Source: Flavobacteriales bacterium
GTDB lineage: Bacteria; Bacteroidota; Bacteroidia; Flavobacteriales_D; Crocinitomicaceae
Length of the DNA stretch: 49,041 nt
NCBI GenBank assembly: GCA_018883325.1
Contig: VEQH01000024.1
Span: 1 to 49,041, forward strand
Direction: 5' to 3'
This document shows positions 1 to 6,991 of this stretch, in pieces. Below the pieces are notes generated by a model, which was not told the origin of the DNA, searched no databases, and saw nothing but the letters and a program-made list of their open reading frames with translations. Position numbers and translations under genes: made by a program. Each line of letters starts with the position of its first letter. Position 1 is the stretch's first letter.

Positions 1-14
1 TATTTTGTTAGCCA

Positions 15-125
15 GACCACGAAGTAGCGCTGAAAGCAAATAAACCATCTTCTTCGTTGCAGTCACCACGGAGTAGCACCGAAGGTAAATCGAAGTATTA
101 ATATACATCTTCATTGACTGCGTCT
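15..125. repeat. Degenerate tandem repeat, two copies (15-64 and 65-125)
   Basis: Two adjacent copies begin with a 26-base segment (16-41 and 65-90) that matches at 21 of 26 positions; all five differences are transitions. Both copies end with a CATCTTC...CAGTC-like part, and the second carries about 10 extra bases. No long frame is open across the region. On the minus strand the stretch just upstream (about 150-170) reads GGGTCTGCTGAAAAAGTC, which looks like an insertion-sequence end, but no transposase is visible, so that reading is weak. Confidence 0.5.
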
Positions 126-321
126 AGAATCTGGCTCAATTCTGACTTTTTCAGCAGACCCTACTTAGTCTCTTGAAAAAACAAAAAATAATTGCTTACT
201 GTGAAAATCAAGACGACAAAAAGTCTTATCAATCTGATTTTCAATAGAATTGAGTTGGTTAAAAAAGCTGAAAACAGTTGACTTGAGGGATCGGAAATTA
301 ACTTAAATGAAAAATTAGTGC

Positions 322-353
322 AAAAAAAAAGTCTCGTTTCACAACGAGACTTT
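322..353 (-). terminator. Rho-independent terminator of the cold-shock gene
   Basis: A perfect 9-base stem (AGTCTCGTT at 330-338 pairs with AACGAGACT at 343-351) has a 4-base loop and, on the minus strand, is followed by a run of T. It lies 20 bases beyond the stop of the cold-shock gene. Confidence 0.9.
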
Positions 354-372
354 AATACGGAATTGATACTAA

Positions 373-564
373 TTATGCTTTCTTAACATTAACTGCGTTC
401 AAACCTCTACGACCTTCTTGTAGATCGAATTCGACAGTGTCGTTCTCTTTAACTTTGTCGATTAATCCTGTCACGTGTACAAAATACTCTTTGTTCGTGT
501 CTTCATCAACAACAAAACCAAAACCTTTGGTCTCATTGAAGAACTTTACTGTTCCTTTATTCAT
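373..564 (-). CDS. Cold-shock domain protein (CspA family)
   Basis: A 63-residue OB-fold nucleic-acid-binding protein, the normal size for a CspA-type RNA chaperone. RNP1 is visible as KGFGFV (residues 13-18) and RNP2 as EYFVHV (26-31). The start is the ATG at 562-564 (MNKGTVKFF). The frame is open 20 codons further upstream, but that extension has no family counterpart and would place the start upstream of the predicted promoter. The gene stands alone, with its own promoter at 585-614 and a strong terminator at 322-353. The predicted 5' leader is short (about 15-20 bases), unlike the long cold-responsive leader of E. coli cspA, so cold induction cannot be assumed. Confidence 0.95.
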   Translation of the reverse strand: MNKGTVKFFNETKGFGFVVDEDTNKEYFVHVTGLIDKVKENDTVEFDLQEGRRGLNAVNVKKA

Positions 565-584
565 TGTAATATAATTAATTTCCG

Positions 585-614
585 TAAAGGTATGCTTATT
601 TAATTGAAAAGCAA
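585..614 (-). promoter_or_regulatory. Bacteroidota-type promoter of the cold-shock gene
   Basis: On the minus strand TTG (612-614) is followed by 19 bases and then TACCTTTA (585-592). This fits the phylum's -33 TTTG / -7 TAnnTTTG pattern with one change in the -7 box. The spacing is identical to that of the two starch-locus promoters in this window. Confidence 0.6.
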
Positions 615-684
615 GACTTTTCAAAAATCCTTTGATATTTTTCTGTAAATAAACTAAAACTATTAGGAGCTTTACAATTCTAAT

Positions 685-1956
685 TCAATTTCGTATTGAA
701 ATAGTTGAAGTTTTCTTAAGTCTTATTAACAAAACTAAATTTAAAAAAACACTCAAGCTAAAAATAAAATATTTTAGTATTTGTAAAATATTTTCAAAAT
801 CAAAATAGTCTTTTGACTTATTATTTCCACTCATGTCAAGTAACATCTCTTTAGGTGAATAACACCTCGTATTACTTCCGATTCCCAGCTGACCTGATGG
901 ATTATCTCCAAAAGTAAAAATCTTACCCTTTTCGTTAACAGCAATTGACTGAAAGCAACCTCCTCCAATATCTATTATATTTTTAAGTGATTTAATTAAA
1001 ATAGGTTCTGAACGTGAGATTGTATCACCTATACCTAACATACCAAAATGGTTCTTTCCCCAACCCCAAACATTCTTATTTTCATCTATAGCCAAAGAAT
1101 GCCAACTTCCGCAAGCAATTTTAGTTATTCTAGGTAAATTGGTTAACATTATTGGTTGGTCATATTTCTTCAAAGTACTCTCTTGAAATTGATAGGCGGG
1201 ATCAGAACCCCAAATCCATACCCTTCCATTATAATCTAGAGCAACAGAATGATGCCAACCAACGGCGATTTCTTTAATTAACGGAATTCCCTCTATTTTA
1301 ACAGCATACGTTTGAATATCTTTTCCTTTTTGCCCTAATTCATTAAAATTATTTGTTCCCCAACCCCAAACTGAGCCATCTTTTTTTAACGCTAAAGTAT
1401 GATAACCAACAGAGGCAATTTGAATTACATTTTTTAATGCCGATATCTGATTATTTGAATTTTCTACAACTTGAACGGGCCAAGAACTGTGTTCTCTTGA
1501 ATTATTTCCTAATTCACCATAAAAGTTGTGCCCCCAACACCAAACGGTACCGTTTTTCTTTAAAGCTACAGTATGCCAATGTCCGCCTTCAATTGCCTTA
1601 AAATTAGTGTGATTGGCTAATTTCTTGGGAATAGATTCATCGTTGGGTAATGATGTTCCCAATTGACCATAATTATTTCTTCCCCACAAAAAGATATTTC
1701 CCTTTTTATCTAGAGCAATACAATGATCATAACCCCTTGAAATTGATTTAATATTTCGAATGTTTTGAACTTTTTTTGGCGTTGAAGAATTCTCAAGGGT
1801 ACCATCTCCTAATTGACCAAAATTATTTCTACCAATAGTCCAAACATAGCCTTTCTTGTCAAGAATTATGGCATGACCATTTCCTCCATCGATTTTCTGA
1901 CTACTTAGATTTAGTGTAATTAACGATACTAAAGTAATTAAAACTATATTTTTCAT
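685..1956 (-). CDS. Exported, membrane-anchored RCC1-repeat beta-propeller protein
   Basis: 423 residues. A signal peptide (1-19) is followed by seven RCC1/ATS1 repeats, each with a blade motif such as WGRNNYGQLG, WGHNFYGELG or WGKNHFGMLG. Seven blades make one complete propeller (about residues 22-372). A C-terminal transmembrane helix (about 390-410, rich in F, L, I and V) ends in a short basic tail, so the propeller should sit outside the inner membrane. RCC1 propellers generally act in protein binding; no partner is suggested by the neighbours. The RCC1 assignment is firm, the function unknown. Confidence 0.85.
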   Translation of the reverse strand: MKNIVLITLVSLITLNLSSQKIDGGNGHAIILDKKGYVWTIGRNNFGQLGDGTLENSSTPKKVQNIRNIKSISRGYDHCIALDKKGNIFLWGRNNYGQLGTSLPNDESIPKKLANHTNFKAIEGGHWHTVALKKNGTVWCWGHNFYGELGNNSREHSSWPVQVVENSNNQISALKNVIQIASVGYHTLALKKDGSVWGWGTNNFNELGQKGKDIQTYAVKIEGIPLIKEIAVGWHHSVALDYNGRVWIWGSDPAYQFQESTLKKYDQPIMLTNLPRITKIACGSWHSLAIDENKNVWGWGKNHFGMLGIGDTISRSEPILIKSLKNIIDIGGGCFQSIAVNEKGKIFTFGDNPSGQLGIGSNTRCYSPKEMLLDMSGNNKSKDYFDFENILQILKYFIFSLSVFLNLVLLIRLKKTSTISIRN

Positions 1957-2021
1957 AGGCAGAATTAAAAAAATAATTAGATAAAGTAAGTTTCTGATTT
2001 ACTATTTAAATGTTGTTGAAA

Positions 2022-2321
2022 TTATTGAAATCCATCAAAATGAGTTTCTACACTCCACGCTTCTGCTTTTGCAGCAAACCAAGGTTTTATTTTTGGCCAT
2101 AGCTCACCAAATAATTCTGAGTCGCGATAAACATTCAAAGCTTCTTCTGAGTCCCAAATACTATAAGTCATAACTATACTTGGGTTATTTATATCTTTCA
2201 GTAATTTCATTCCTCGACAACCCGGAAACGTGGCTACTTTCCATTTAACTGTTTCAAAATGTTCAAAAAAAGCAGCTAATTTATCCTCTTGAAAAGTGAT
2301 TTTGACAATACGTGTTAACAT
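2022..2321 (-). CDS. Antibiotic biosynthesis monooxygenase (ABM)-domain protein
   Basis: 99 residues forming one dimeric alpha+beta barrel domain: it opens with LTRIVKITF, has the GCRGMKLL strand, and ends in a SELWPKIKPWFAAKAEAW-like helix region typical of ABM/heme-degrading-type folds. Such proteins include quinol monooxygenases and heme oxygenases, but many are uncharacterised and no catalytic residues can be assigned here. It follows the SAM-hydrolase-like gene by 5 bases on the same strand, so the two are probably co-transcribed. Confidence 0.7.
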   Translation of the reverse strand: MLTRIVKITFQEDKLAAFFEHFETVKWKVATFPGCRGMKLLKDINNPSIVMTYSIWDSEEALNVYRDSELFGELWPKIKPWFAAKAEAWSVETHFDGFQ

Positions 2322-2326
2322 AATTC

Positions 2327-3178
2327 TTAAAAAAATGAATGAATATCATTGCGCGAACCTGCTGGAATAAACTCAATTCGAATAACATCTCCTACTCGAA
2401 CACCAAAAAGTTTAGTTGCGCCACCTGTACTCCCATTCGCACCACGATTGATAGCGATTTCAAGTAAATTATTACTATTGAAAATAGCCACTCGTTCGCC
2501 CATAGCTACATCGTTGTAATGCTCAGAAATTACGTCAATGTGGTAACTTTTATCAACATAATAAATAATAAACGGAGTGTTTTCCCCAAATCGGTCAAAA
2601 TCTGATTTTTTAACATTGGTGATAATGTTTCCAAAAGTATCTGTGTGGATAACCGTTCCTTGAATTAAATATTGTTCAATTATTGGTTTTTGAAGGAAGG
2701 CTTTTTTGTAAGTAAATACTTGTTCTGTAAAACTCAATAAAGGAACTTTCTGAACAATTTTCGCTGCCAATTCAACAAAACAACTTTTCGCAGTAAACTT
2801 TAACATTTCAGGAAAAGAGCTTATTGAAGAAAAACGATACAATTCATCGGGAACGTTTTCATCTAAAAATGAACCAAAAAATCCATTATCATTTGAAATA
2901 ATAAATTGACCTTTATATTTCATTATCGTTGGAAAACTCATCGAATTTCCTTTCAAATTTGGTTCGCTATCAACTCCAATGATGTGAATACTTCCTTCAG
3001 GAAACTCCTCATAACAGCATTGTAACTGAAAAGCAGCCTCAGCAACATCAAATGGTTTTATCGAATGAGAAATATCAATGATGTTTGCACTGGGTAATTT
3101 TTTCAGTATTGCACCTTTCATCGCTGCAACGTAAAAATCTTGTAAGCCAGAATCTGTTGTTAAAGTTATGATTTGCAT
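2327..3178 (-). CDS. SAM hydroxide adenosyltransferase / SAM hydrolase (DUF62 family)
   Basis: 283 residues, the usual length for this family, which splits S-adenosylmethionine to adenosine and methionine using water and is related to the chlorinase/fluorinase enzymes. Seen: the N-terminal TLTTDSGLQDFYVAAMKG motif, DISHSI (residues about 36-41), and the C-terminal domain with HTDTFGNIITNV and NRGANGSTGGA. It is divergent from phoH (89 bases apart) and probably heads an operon with the ABM gene. Its physiological role is unsettled in the family. Confidence 0.85.
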   Translation of the reverse strand: MQIITLTTDSGLQDFYVAAMKGAILKKLPSANIIDISHSIKPFDVAEAAFQLQCCYEEFPEGSIHIIGVDSEPNLKGNSMSFPTIMKYKGQFIISNDNGFFGSFLDENVPDELYRFSSISSFPEMLKFTAKSCFVELAAKIVQKVPLLSFTEQVFTYKKAFLQKPIIEQYLIQGTVIHTDTFGNIITNVKKSDFDRFGENTPFIIYYVDKSYHIDVISEHYNDVAMGERVAIFNSNNLLEIAINRGANGSTGGATKLFGVRVGDVIRIEFIPAGSRNDIHSFF

Positions 3179-3267
3179 GAAAAATCAGAATTCAGTATTC
3201 TAATAATTTATAATTTTACCAAAAGTAATGTAATTCGAGAAACCCAAAACAAATACCTAGAAAATAG

Positions 3268-4290
3268 TTGAATACTGGAACGAGAAATTTAGAAATTACG
3301 GGCCTCAATCCCGCTGAATTATTTGGAATAAACGATGCCAACTTCAGACATATAAAAACGTTTTTTCCAAAGTTAAAAATCACCGCGCGTGGTAATATTA
3401 TTACCCTAATTGGAGACGAAGAAGTGATGGATGAATTTGAGCGTAAATTTGATTTATTTATTCAACATTACCACAAATTCAATCACTTAACGGAAAACAA
3501 CATTGATAATTTAATGTTGTCTGACGGCTCCAAAATGCTTTCCAACGACGATGGTTCAGAAACCTTGGTACATGGAAATGGCGGCACAAAAATCAAAGCG
3601 CGCACGGTCAACCAAAAGAAATTGGTGCAAGCGGTTGATAAACACGATATGGTTTTTGCCGTTGGTCCTGCGGGAACTGGAAAAACATACACTGCGGTTG
3701 CGCTTGCTGTTCGTGCCTTGAAAGCAAAAGAAGTAAAACGAATAGTGTTGACACGACCAGCCGTTGAAGCAGGTGAAAATTTAGGTTTCCTTCCAGGAGA
3801 TTTGAAAGAAAAACTCGATCCTTATTTGATGCCCTTGTACGATGCTTTGCGCGACATGATTCCTGCAGAAAAATTGGCAGACATGATTGAATTTGGTGTG
3901 ATCGAAATTGCACCGCTTGCCTTCATGCGTGGACGAACCTTGGATAAAGCTTTTGTGATCTTGGATGAAGCGCAGAATACCACTCCGATGCAAATGAAAA
4001 TGTTCCTGACGCGTATGGGAATGACTGCAAAGTTTGTGATTACGGGCGATATGTCGCAAGTGGACTTACCTCACAAACAAAAATCAGGTTTGGCTTATGT
4101 ACTAGACGTACTGAAAGACATCGACGAAATTGGAATTGTTCGCCTCGGACAAAGTGATGTGATTCGCCACAGTTTGGTAAAGAAAATCGTTCAAGCATTC
4201 GACGAAGTAGAGGCTGAAGAAAAGAAAAAAGAAGCAGCAGTAGCTGAAGAAAAAAGAAAATATTATAAAGATAAACGCGACGAAAAATGA
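3268..4290 (+). CDS. phoH: PhoH-family ATPase
   Basis: 340 residues. An N-terminal KH-like domain (about 1-75) precedes a P-loop ATPase with Walker A GPAGTGKT (133-140) and Walker [11 protein letters not shown] (230-239), and the family motif [18 protein letters not shown]. The tail is highly charged. The start is TTG at 3268: an in-frame TAG sits directly before it (3265-3267) and the next Met is at residue 54, inside the conserved N-domain. PhoH proteins are linked to RNA metabolism and phosphate stress. The stop overlaps the start of purC as ATGA, implying translational coupling. Confidence 0.92.
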   Translation: MNTGTRNLEITGLNPAELFGINDANFRHIKTFFPKLKITARGNIITLIGDEEVMDEFERKFDLFIQHYHKFNHLTENNIDNLMLSDGSKMLSNDDGSETLVHGNGGTKIKARTVNQKKLVQAVDKHDMVFAVGPAGTGKTYTAVALAVRALKAKEVKRIVLTRPAVEAGENLGFLPGDLKEKLDPYLMPLYDALRDMIPAEKLADMIEFGVIEIAPLAFMRGRTLDKAFVILDEAQNTTPMQMKMFLTRMGMTAKFVITGDMSQVDLPHKQKSGLAYVLDVLKDIDEIGIVRLGQSDVIRHSLVKKIVQAFDEVEAEEKKKEAAVAEEKRKYYKDKRDEK

Positions 4291-5237
4291 ATGCAATAAC
4301 TTCTTCGGAATTTAATTTTAAAAGACAAAAAGCGGTTTACCACGGAAAAGTTCGTGATGTGTACACGCTTGAAAATGATGTATTGGTGATGGTGGCTTCC
4401 GATAGAATTTCAGCTTTCGACCACATTCTACCAAAAGGAATTCCGTACAAAGGACAAGTATTGAATCAAGTGGCAACAATGTTCTTGGAAGCGACAAAAG
4501 ACATCGTTCCGAATTGGTTAATTGCAACGCCCGATCCAAGTGTTGCAGTTGGTTTGGCATGTGAACCAATTCGAGTTGAAATGGTAATTCGTGGTTACTT
4601 GGCTGGACATGCTGCTCGTGAGTATAAATTGGGTAAACGTACGCTTTGTGGAGTTACTCTTCCTGAAGGAATGAAAGAAAATGACAAGTTTCCTGAACCA
4701 ATTATTACGCCTGCAAGTAAGGCAGAAGAAGGGCACGACGAAGATATTTCAAGAGAAGAAATTATTGCAAATGGAATTGTTCCTGAAGAAATTTACGTTC
4801 AAATGGAAAAATATACACGTGCTTTGTTTCAACGTGGAACTGAAATGGCTGCAGCTCGCGGTTTGATTTTAGTGGATACAAAATATGAATTTGGTTTGCG
4901 CAATGGTGAAGTGATTTTAATTGATGAGATTCACACACCTGATTCATCGCGTTATTTCTATGCAGAAGGTTATGAAGAACGCCAAGCGAACAACGAACCT
5001 CAAAAGCAATTATCGAAAGAATTCGTTCGTCAGTGGTTGATTGAAAATGGTTTTCAAGGTTTAGAAGGTCAATCAATGCCGTTTATGCCGGATGAATTTG
5101 TGCAAACAATAACCGACCGATACATCGAATTGTATGAACGAATCACAGGAAAAGAATTTGTAAAATCAGACACGTCAGACATTCAAGCTCGCATTCAAAA
5201 AAATGTGGATGCATACCTTGAAAACACTGCGATTTAA
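4287..5237 (+). CDS. purC: SAICAR synthase
   Basis: 316 residues. It catalyses ATP-dependent ligation of CAIR and aspartate to SAICAR in purine biosynthesis. Seen: [28 protein letters not shown] near the N-terminus, [16 protein letters not shown], and [19 protein letters not shown] with DSSRYF. This is the longer form found in Bacteroidota and yeast rather than the roughly 240-residue E. coli form. It overlaps phoH by 4 bases. Its transcript runs into the hairpin-containing repeat at 5261-5334. Confidence 0.96.
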   Translation: MNAITSSEFNFKRQKAVYHGKVRDVYTLENDVLVMVASDRISAFDHILPKGIPYKGQVLNQVATMFLEATKDIVPNWLIATPDPSVAVGLACEPIRVEMVIRGYLAGHAAREYKLGKRTLCGVTLPEGMKENDKFPEPIITPASKAEEGHDEDISREEIIANGIVPEEIYVQMEKYTRALFQRGTEMAAARGLILVDTKYEFGLRNGEVILIDEIHTPDSSRYFYAEGYEERQANNEPQKQLSKEFVRQWLIENGFQGLEGQSMPFMPDEFVQTITDRYIELYERITGKEFVKSDTSDIQARIQKNVDAYLENTAI

Positions 5238-5260
5238 TTGAATTTACAATCTAAAAATTG

Positions 5261-5334
5261 ATTTTTAATTTGTATTAATGAAAGCCAAAATAGACTAAAA
5301 AACACTAGTTTTGGCTCTCATTATTACAAAAATA
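5261..5334. repeat. Boundary repeat copy 1 with internal inverted repeat
   Basis: 74 bases that match 6747-6820 without gaps at 65 of 74 positions. All but one of the nine differences fall in the central part (5290-5306); the arms are essentially identical. Each copy is an imperfect palindrome: the left arm (5271-5291) and right arm (5309-5329) pair over about 21 bases with two mismatches, which are kept in both copies. The stop codon and last codons of the ATPase gene lie inside this copy. Confidence 0.85.
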
Positions 5335-6739
5335 GATGTTCTAAAGTGAGGTTGTTTTGAATAAGTTGTCGGCTATATTCATTTTCGACGATACCATGAA
5401 CCGTAATGAGCGTAAGGAAAATGCTCTTTTTTGTTTGTGAGGCATCTCTAAAAACTGCCTCTTTATGCATCAATTCAGAAGCGTACTTTTTGTTTAAGGT
5501 AAATAGACTGTCATAAAACTTGATTTCACATAGATTAATCACGTTGTCGTCTCGATCAATGAGCAAGTCGATTTGAACACCATTTTCACTATTTCTTTCC
5601 AACCAATTTCCTGCTGTTGTATAAATCCCTGCGATTTTTAAGCCTTCTTTAATTTGCTCAATGTGTTTCAAACAAATTGTTTCAAAGGTAAATCCAGCCC
5701 AAGCATTAAAGCTTTGTTGCTTTTGAAGCTTGTTCCAAACTCCATTTTTTGAGGGTTTGTTTTTTTCAATGTACTTGATGTAAAAGTTACAATATTCATC
5801 TTTCAAACGATACAAAGCGTTGTTATTTCCTTTGTAAGGCGCGTATTGTTCGATGAATCCAGATTCTTCCAACTCATGTAAAGTACGTGTTAGATTACCA
5901 CCTGAAGGAAAATTTCCTTTCTTCATGATGGCATTTCTCGACAATCCTTTTCGAACATCAGCCAAAAGCCGAATAATTGTCTCGTGATTATCCACTTGAT
6001 CAAATAAAGAAGCAAAGACATTCTTAAACTCGTTACGAAGAAATCCATCTTTCTCAAAGCACAAGCGATCTATTGCTTGCACAACACTTTCGCCAGCTTT
6101 CACGCGCTCCAAATAATGAGGAATCCCACCCATAACCATGTACAACAACAAAATATCGTAACGTGCTAATTTTACGCGATTTTTTTTGAGCAGTAATTCT
6201 GTTTCTTGTAAACTAAACGGTTCTACTCGAATTTTATCGGTCAAACGATTGTGTAAACCTCCCTTACTTCTGATGATTTTATTAATCATGTAAGCAGCCG
6301 CTGAACCACAAATAACAACCACAATATCCTCTCGCTTCGTTACATAAGTGTTCCAAAAATTATCAAAAGCCTTTAAAAAACTTGATTTATTATTGTCTAA
6401 CCAAGGAAACTCATCAATAAAAAGTACTTTTTTACCTTTACCAGTTAAGGTCTCACAATAATCTTTCAATTGTTGAAATGCATCTAGCCAATTCGTTGGA
6501 GCTTTAAGCTTTTTGGAAGATACATCAAACAGCGATTTTTGAAAAAGTTTAAGTTGTTCTCTTGTTGTAGCTTTATACATTCCTGTAAACTCAAATCGCA
6601 GTTGTTTTTTATAGGTTTCTCGAATCAAGTAAGTTTTCCCCACACGTCGTCTTCCGTAAACTACAATTAGCTCTGAATGTGTGCTTTGTAAAGCATTTTC
6701 CAAAACTTGAATTTCCTTTTCTCGACCAATAAGTGGCAT
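5324..6739 (-). CDS. ATPase with DUF234 / PD-(D/E)XK-like C-terminal domain
   Basis: 471 residues. The N-terminal STAND/AAA-like ATPase (archaeal-ATPase-type) shows Walker A GRRRVGKT (29-36), Walker B VLFIDEFPW (105-113) and a CGSAAAYM segment (144-151). A winged-helix-like region (about 255-315) follows, then a C-terminal domain with the nuclease-type set E353, D391 (QIDLLIDR) and E405-x-K407 (CEIKF). The full PD-(D/E)XK signature appears present, so the domain may be catalytically competent. Family function is unknown; proteins of this type occur in many paralogous copies in archaea and bacteria. It is a lone gene between purC and mfd, flanked by direct repeats 5261-5334 and 6747-6820. Confidence 0.88.
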   Translation of the reverse strand: MPLIGREKEIQVLENALQSTHSELIVVYGRRRVGKTYLIRETYKKQLRFEFTGMYKATTREQLKLFQKSLFDVSSKKLKAPTNWLDAFQQLKDYCETLTGKGKKVLFIDEFPWLDNNKSSFLKAFDNFWNTYVTKREDIVVVICGSAAAYMINKIIRSKGGLHNRLTDKIRVEPFSLQETELLLKKNRVKLARYDILLLYMVMGGIPHYLERVKAGESVVQAIDRLCFEKDGFLRNEFKNVFASLFDQVDNHETIIRLLADVRKGLSRNAIMKKGNFPSGGNLTRTLHELEESGFIEQYAPYKGNNNALYRLKDEYCNFYIKYIEKNKPSKNGVWNKLQKQQSFNAWAGFTFETICLKHIEQIKEGLKIAGIYTTAGNWLERNSENGVQIDLLIDRDDNVINLCEIKFYDSLFTLNKKYASELMHKEAVFRDASQTKKSIFLTLITVHGIVENEYSRQLIQNNLTLEHLFL

Positions 6740-6746
6740 AAGACAG

Positions 6747-6820
6747 ATTTTAAATTTGTATTAATGAAAGCCAAAGTTATACAAAAAATACCAGTTTTGG
6801 CTCTCATTATTACAAAAATA
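6747..6820. repeat. Boundary repeat copy 2 with internal inverted repeat
   Basis: The second copy of the 74-base repeat, starting 7 bases upstream of the ATPase start codon. The arms match copy 1 (left about 6757-6776, right 6795-6815), while the loop has diverged. On the minus strand the loop edge creates TAACTTTG (6772-6779), a match to the -7 box TAnnTTTG, so this copy may also carry the promoter of the ATPase gene. No matching -33 box at 19 bases was found. Confidence 0.85.
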
Positions 6821-6991
6821 AACACCAAAAAACAGATGATTTTAGTAAGAAAAGTAAGATGTAACAGAGAAAACATAGGCTTTGAAGACCTCGTCAGTAA
6901 TAACCTGAGATTCTTGTATTAATGTATATTCGATTTAAAACGAAAAAGCACTTTTGAAATAAGAATTTTAATCAATTTCCAATTTTTCGCC

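Noticed and set aside
15..125. CRISPR array at the left edge
   Set aside because: Only two diverged copies with no unique spacers between them and no cas genes.
3608..3913. Minus-strand reading frames inside phoH and other long genes (for example 3608-3913, 7395-7727, 38333-38650)
   Set aside because: They lie wholly within strongly conserved genes on the opposite strand or another frame, and their translations show no domain or signal.
5261..5334. The flanking repeat as an integron attC site
   Set aside because: The arms lack the GTTRRRY and RYYYAAC core sites, and no integrase is present.
5261..5334. The repeat hairpin as an ordinary terminator for purC
   Set aside because: The stem is not followed by a T run on either strand, and the same sequence occurs upstream of the ATPase gene.
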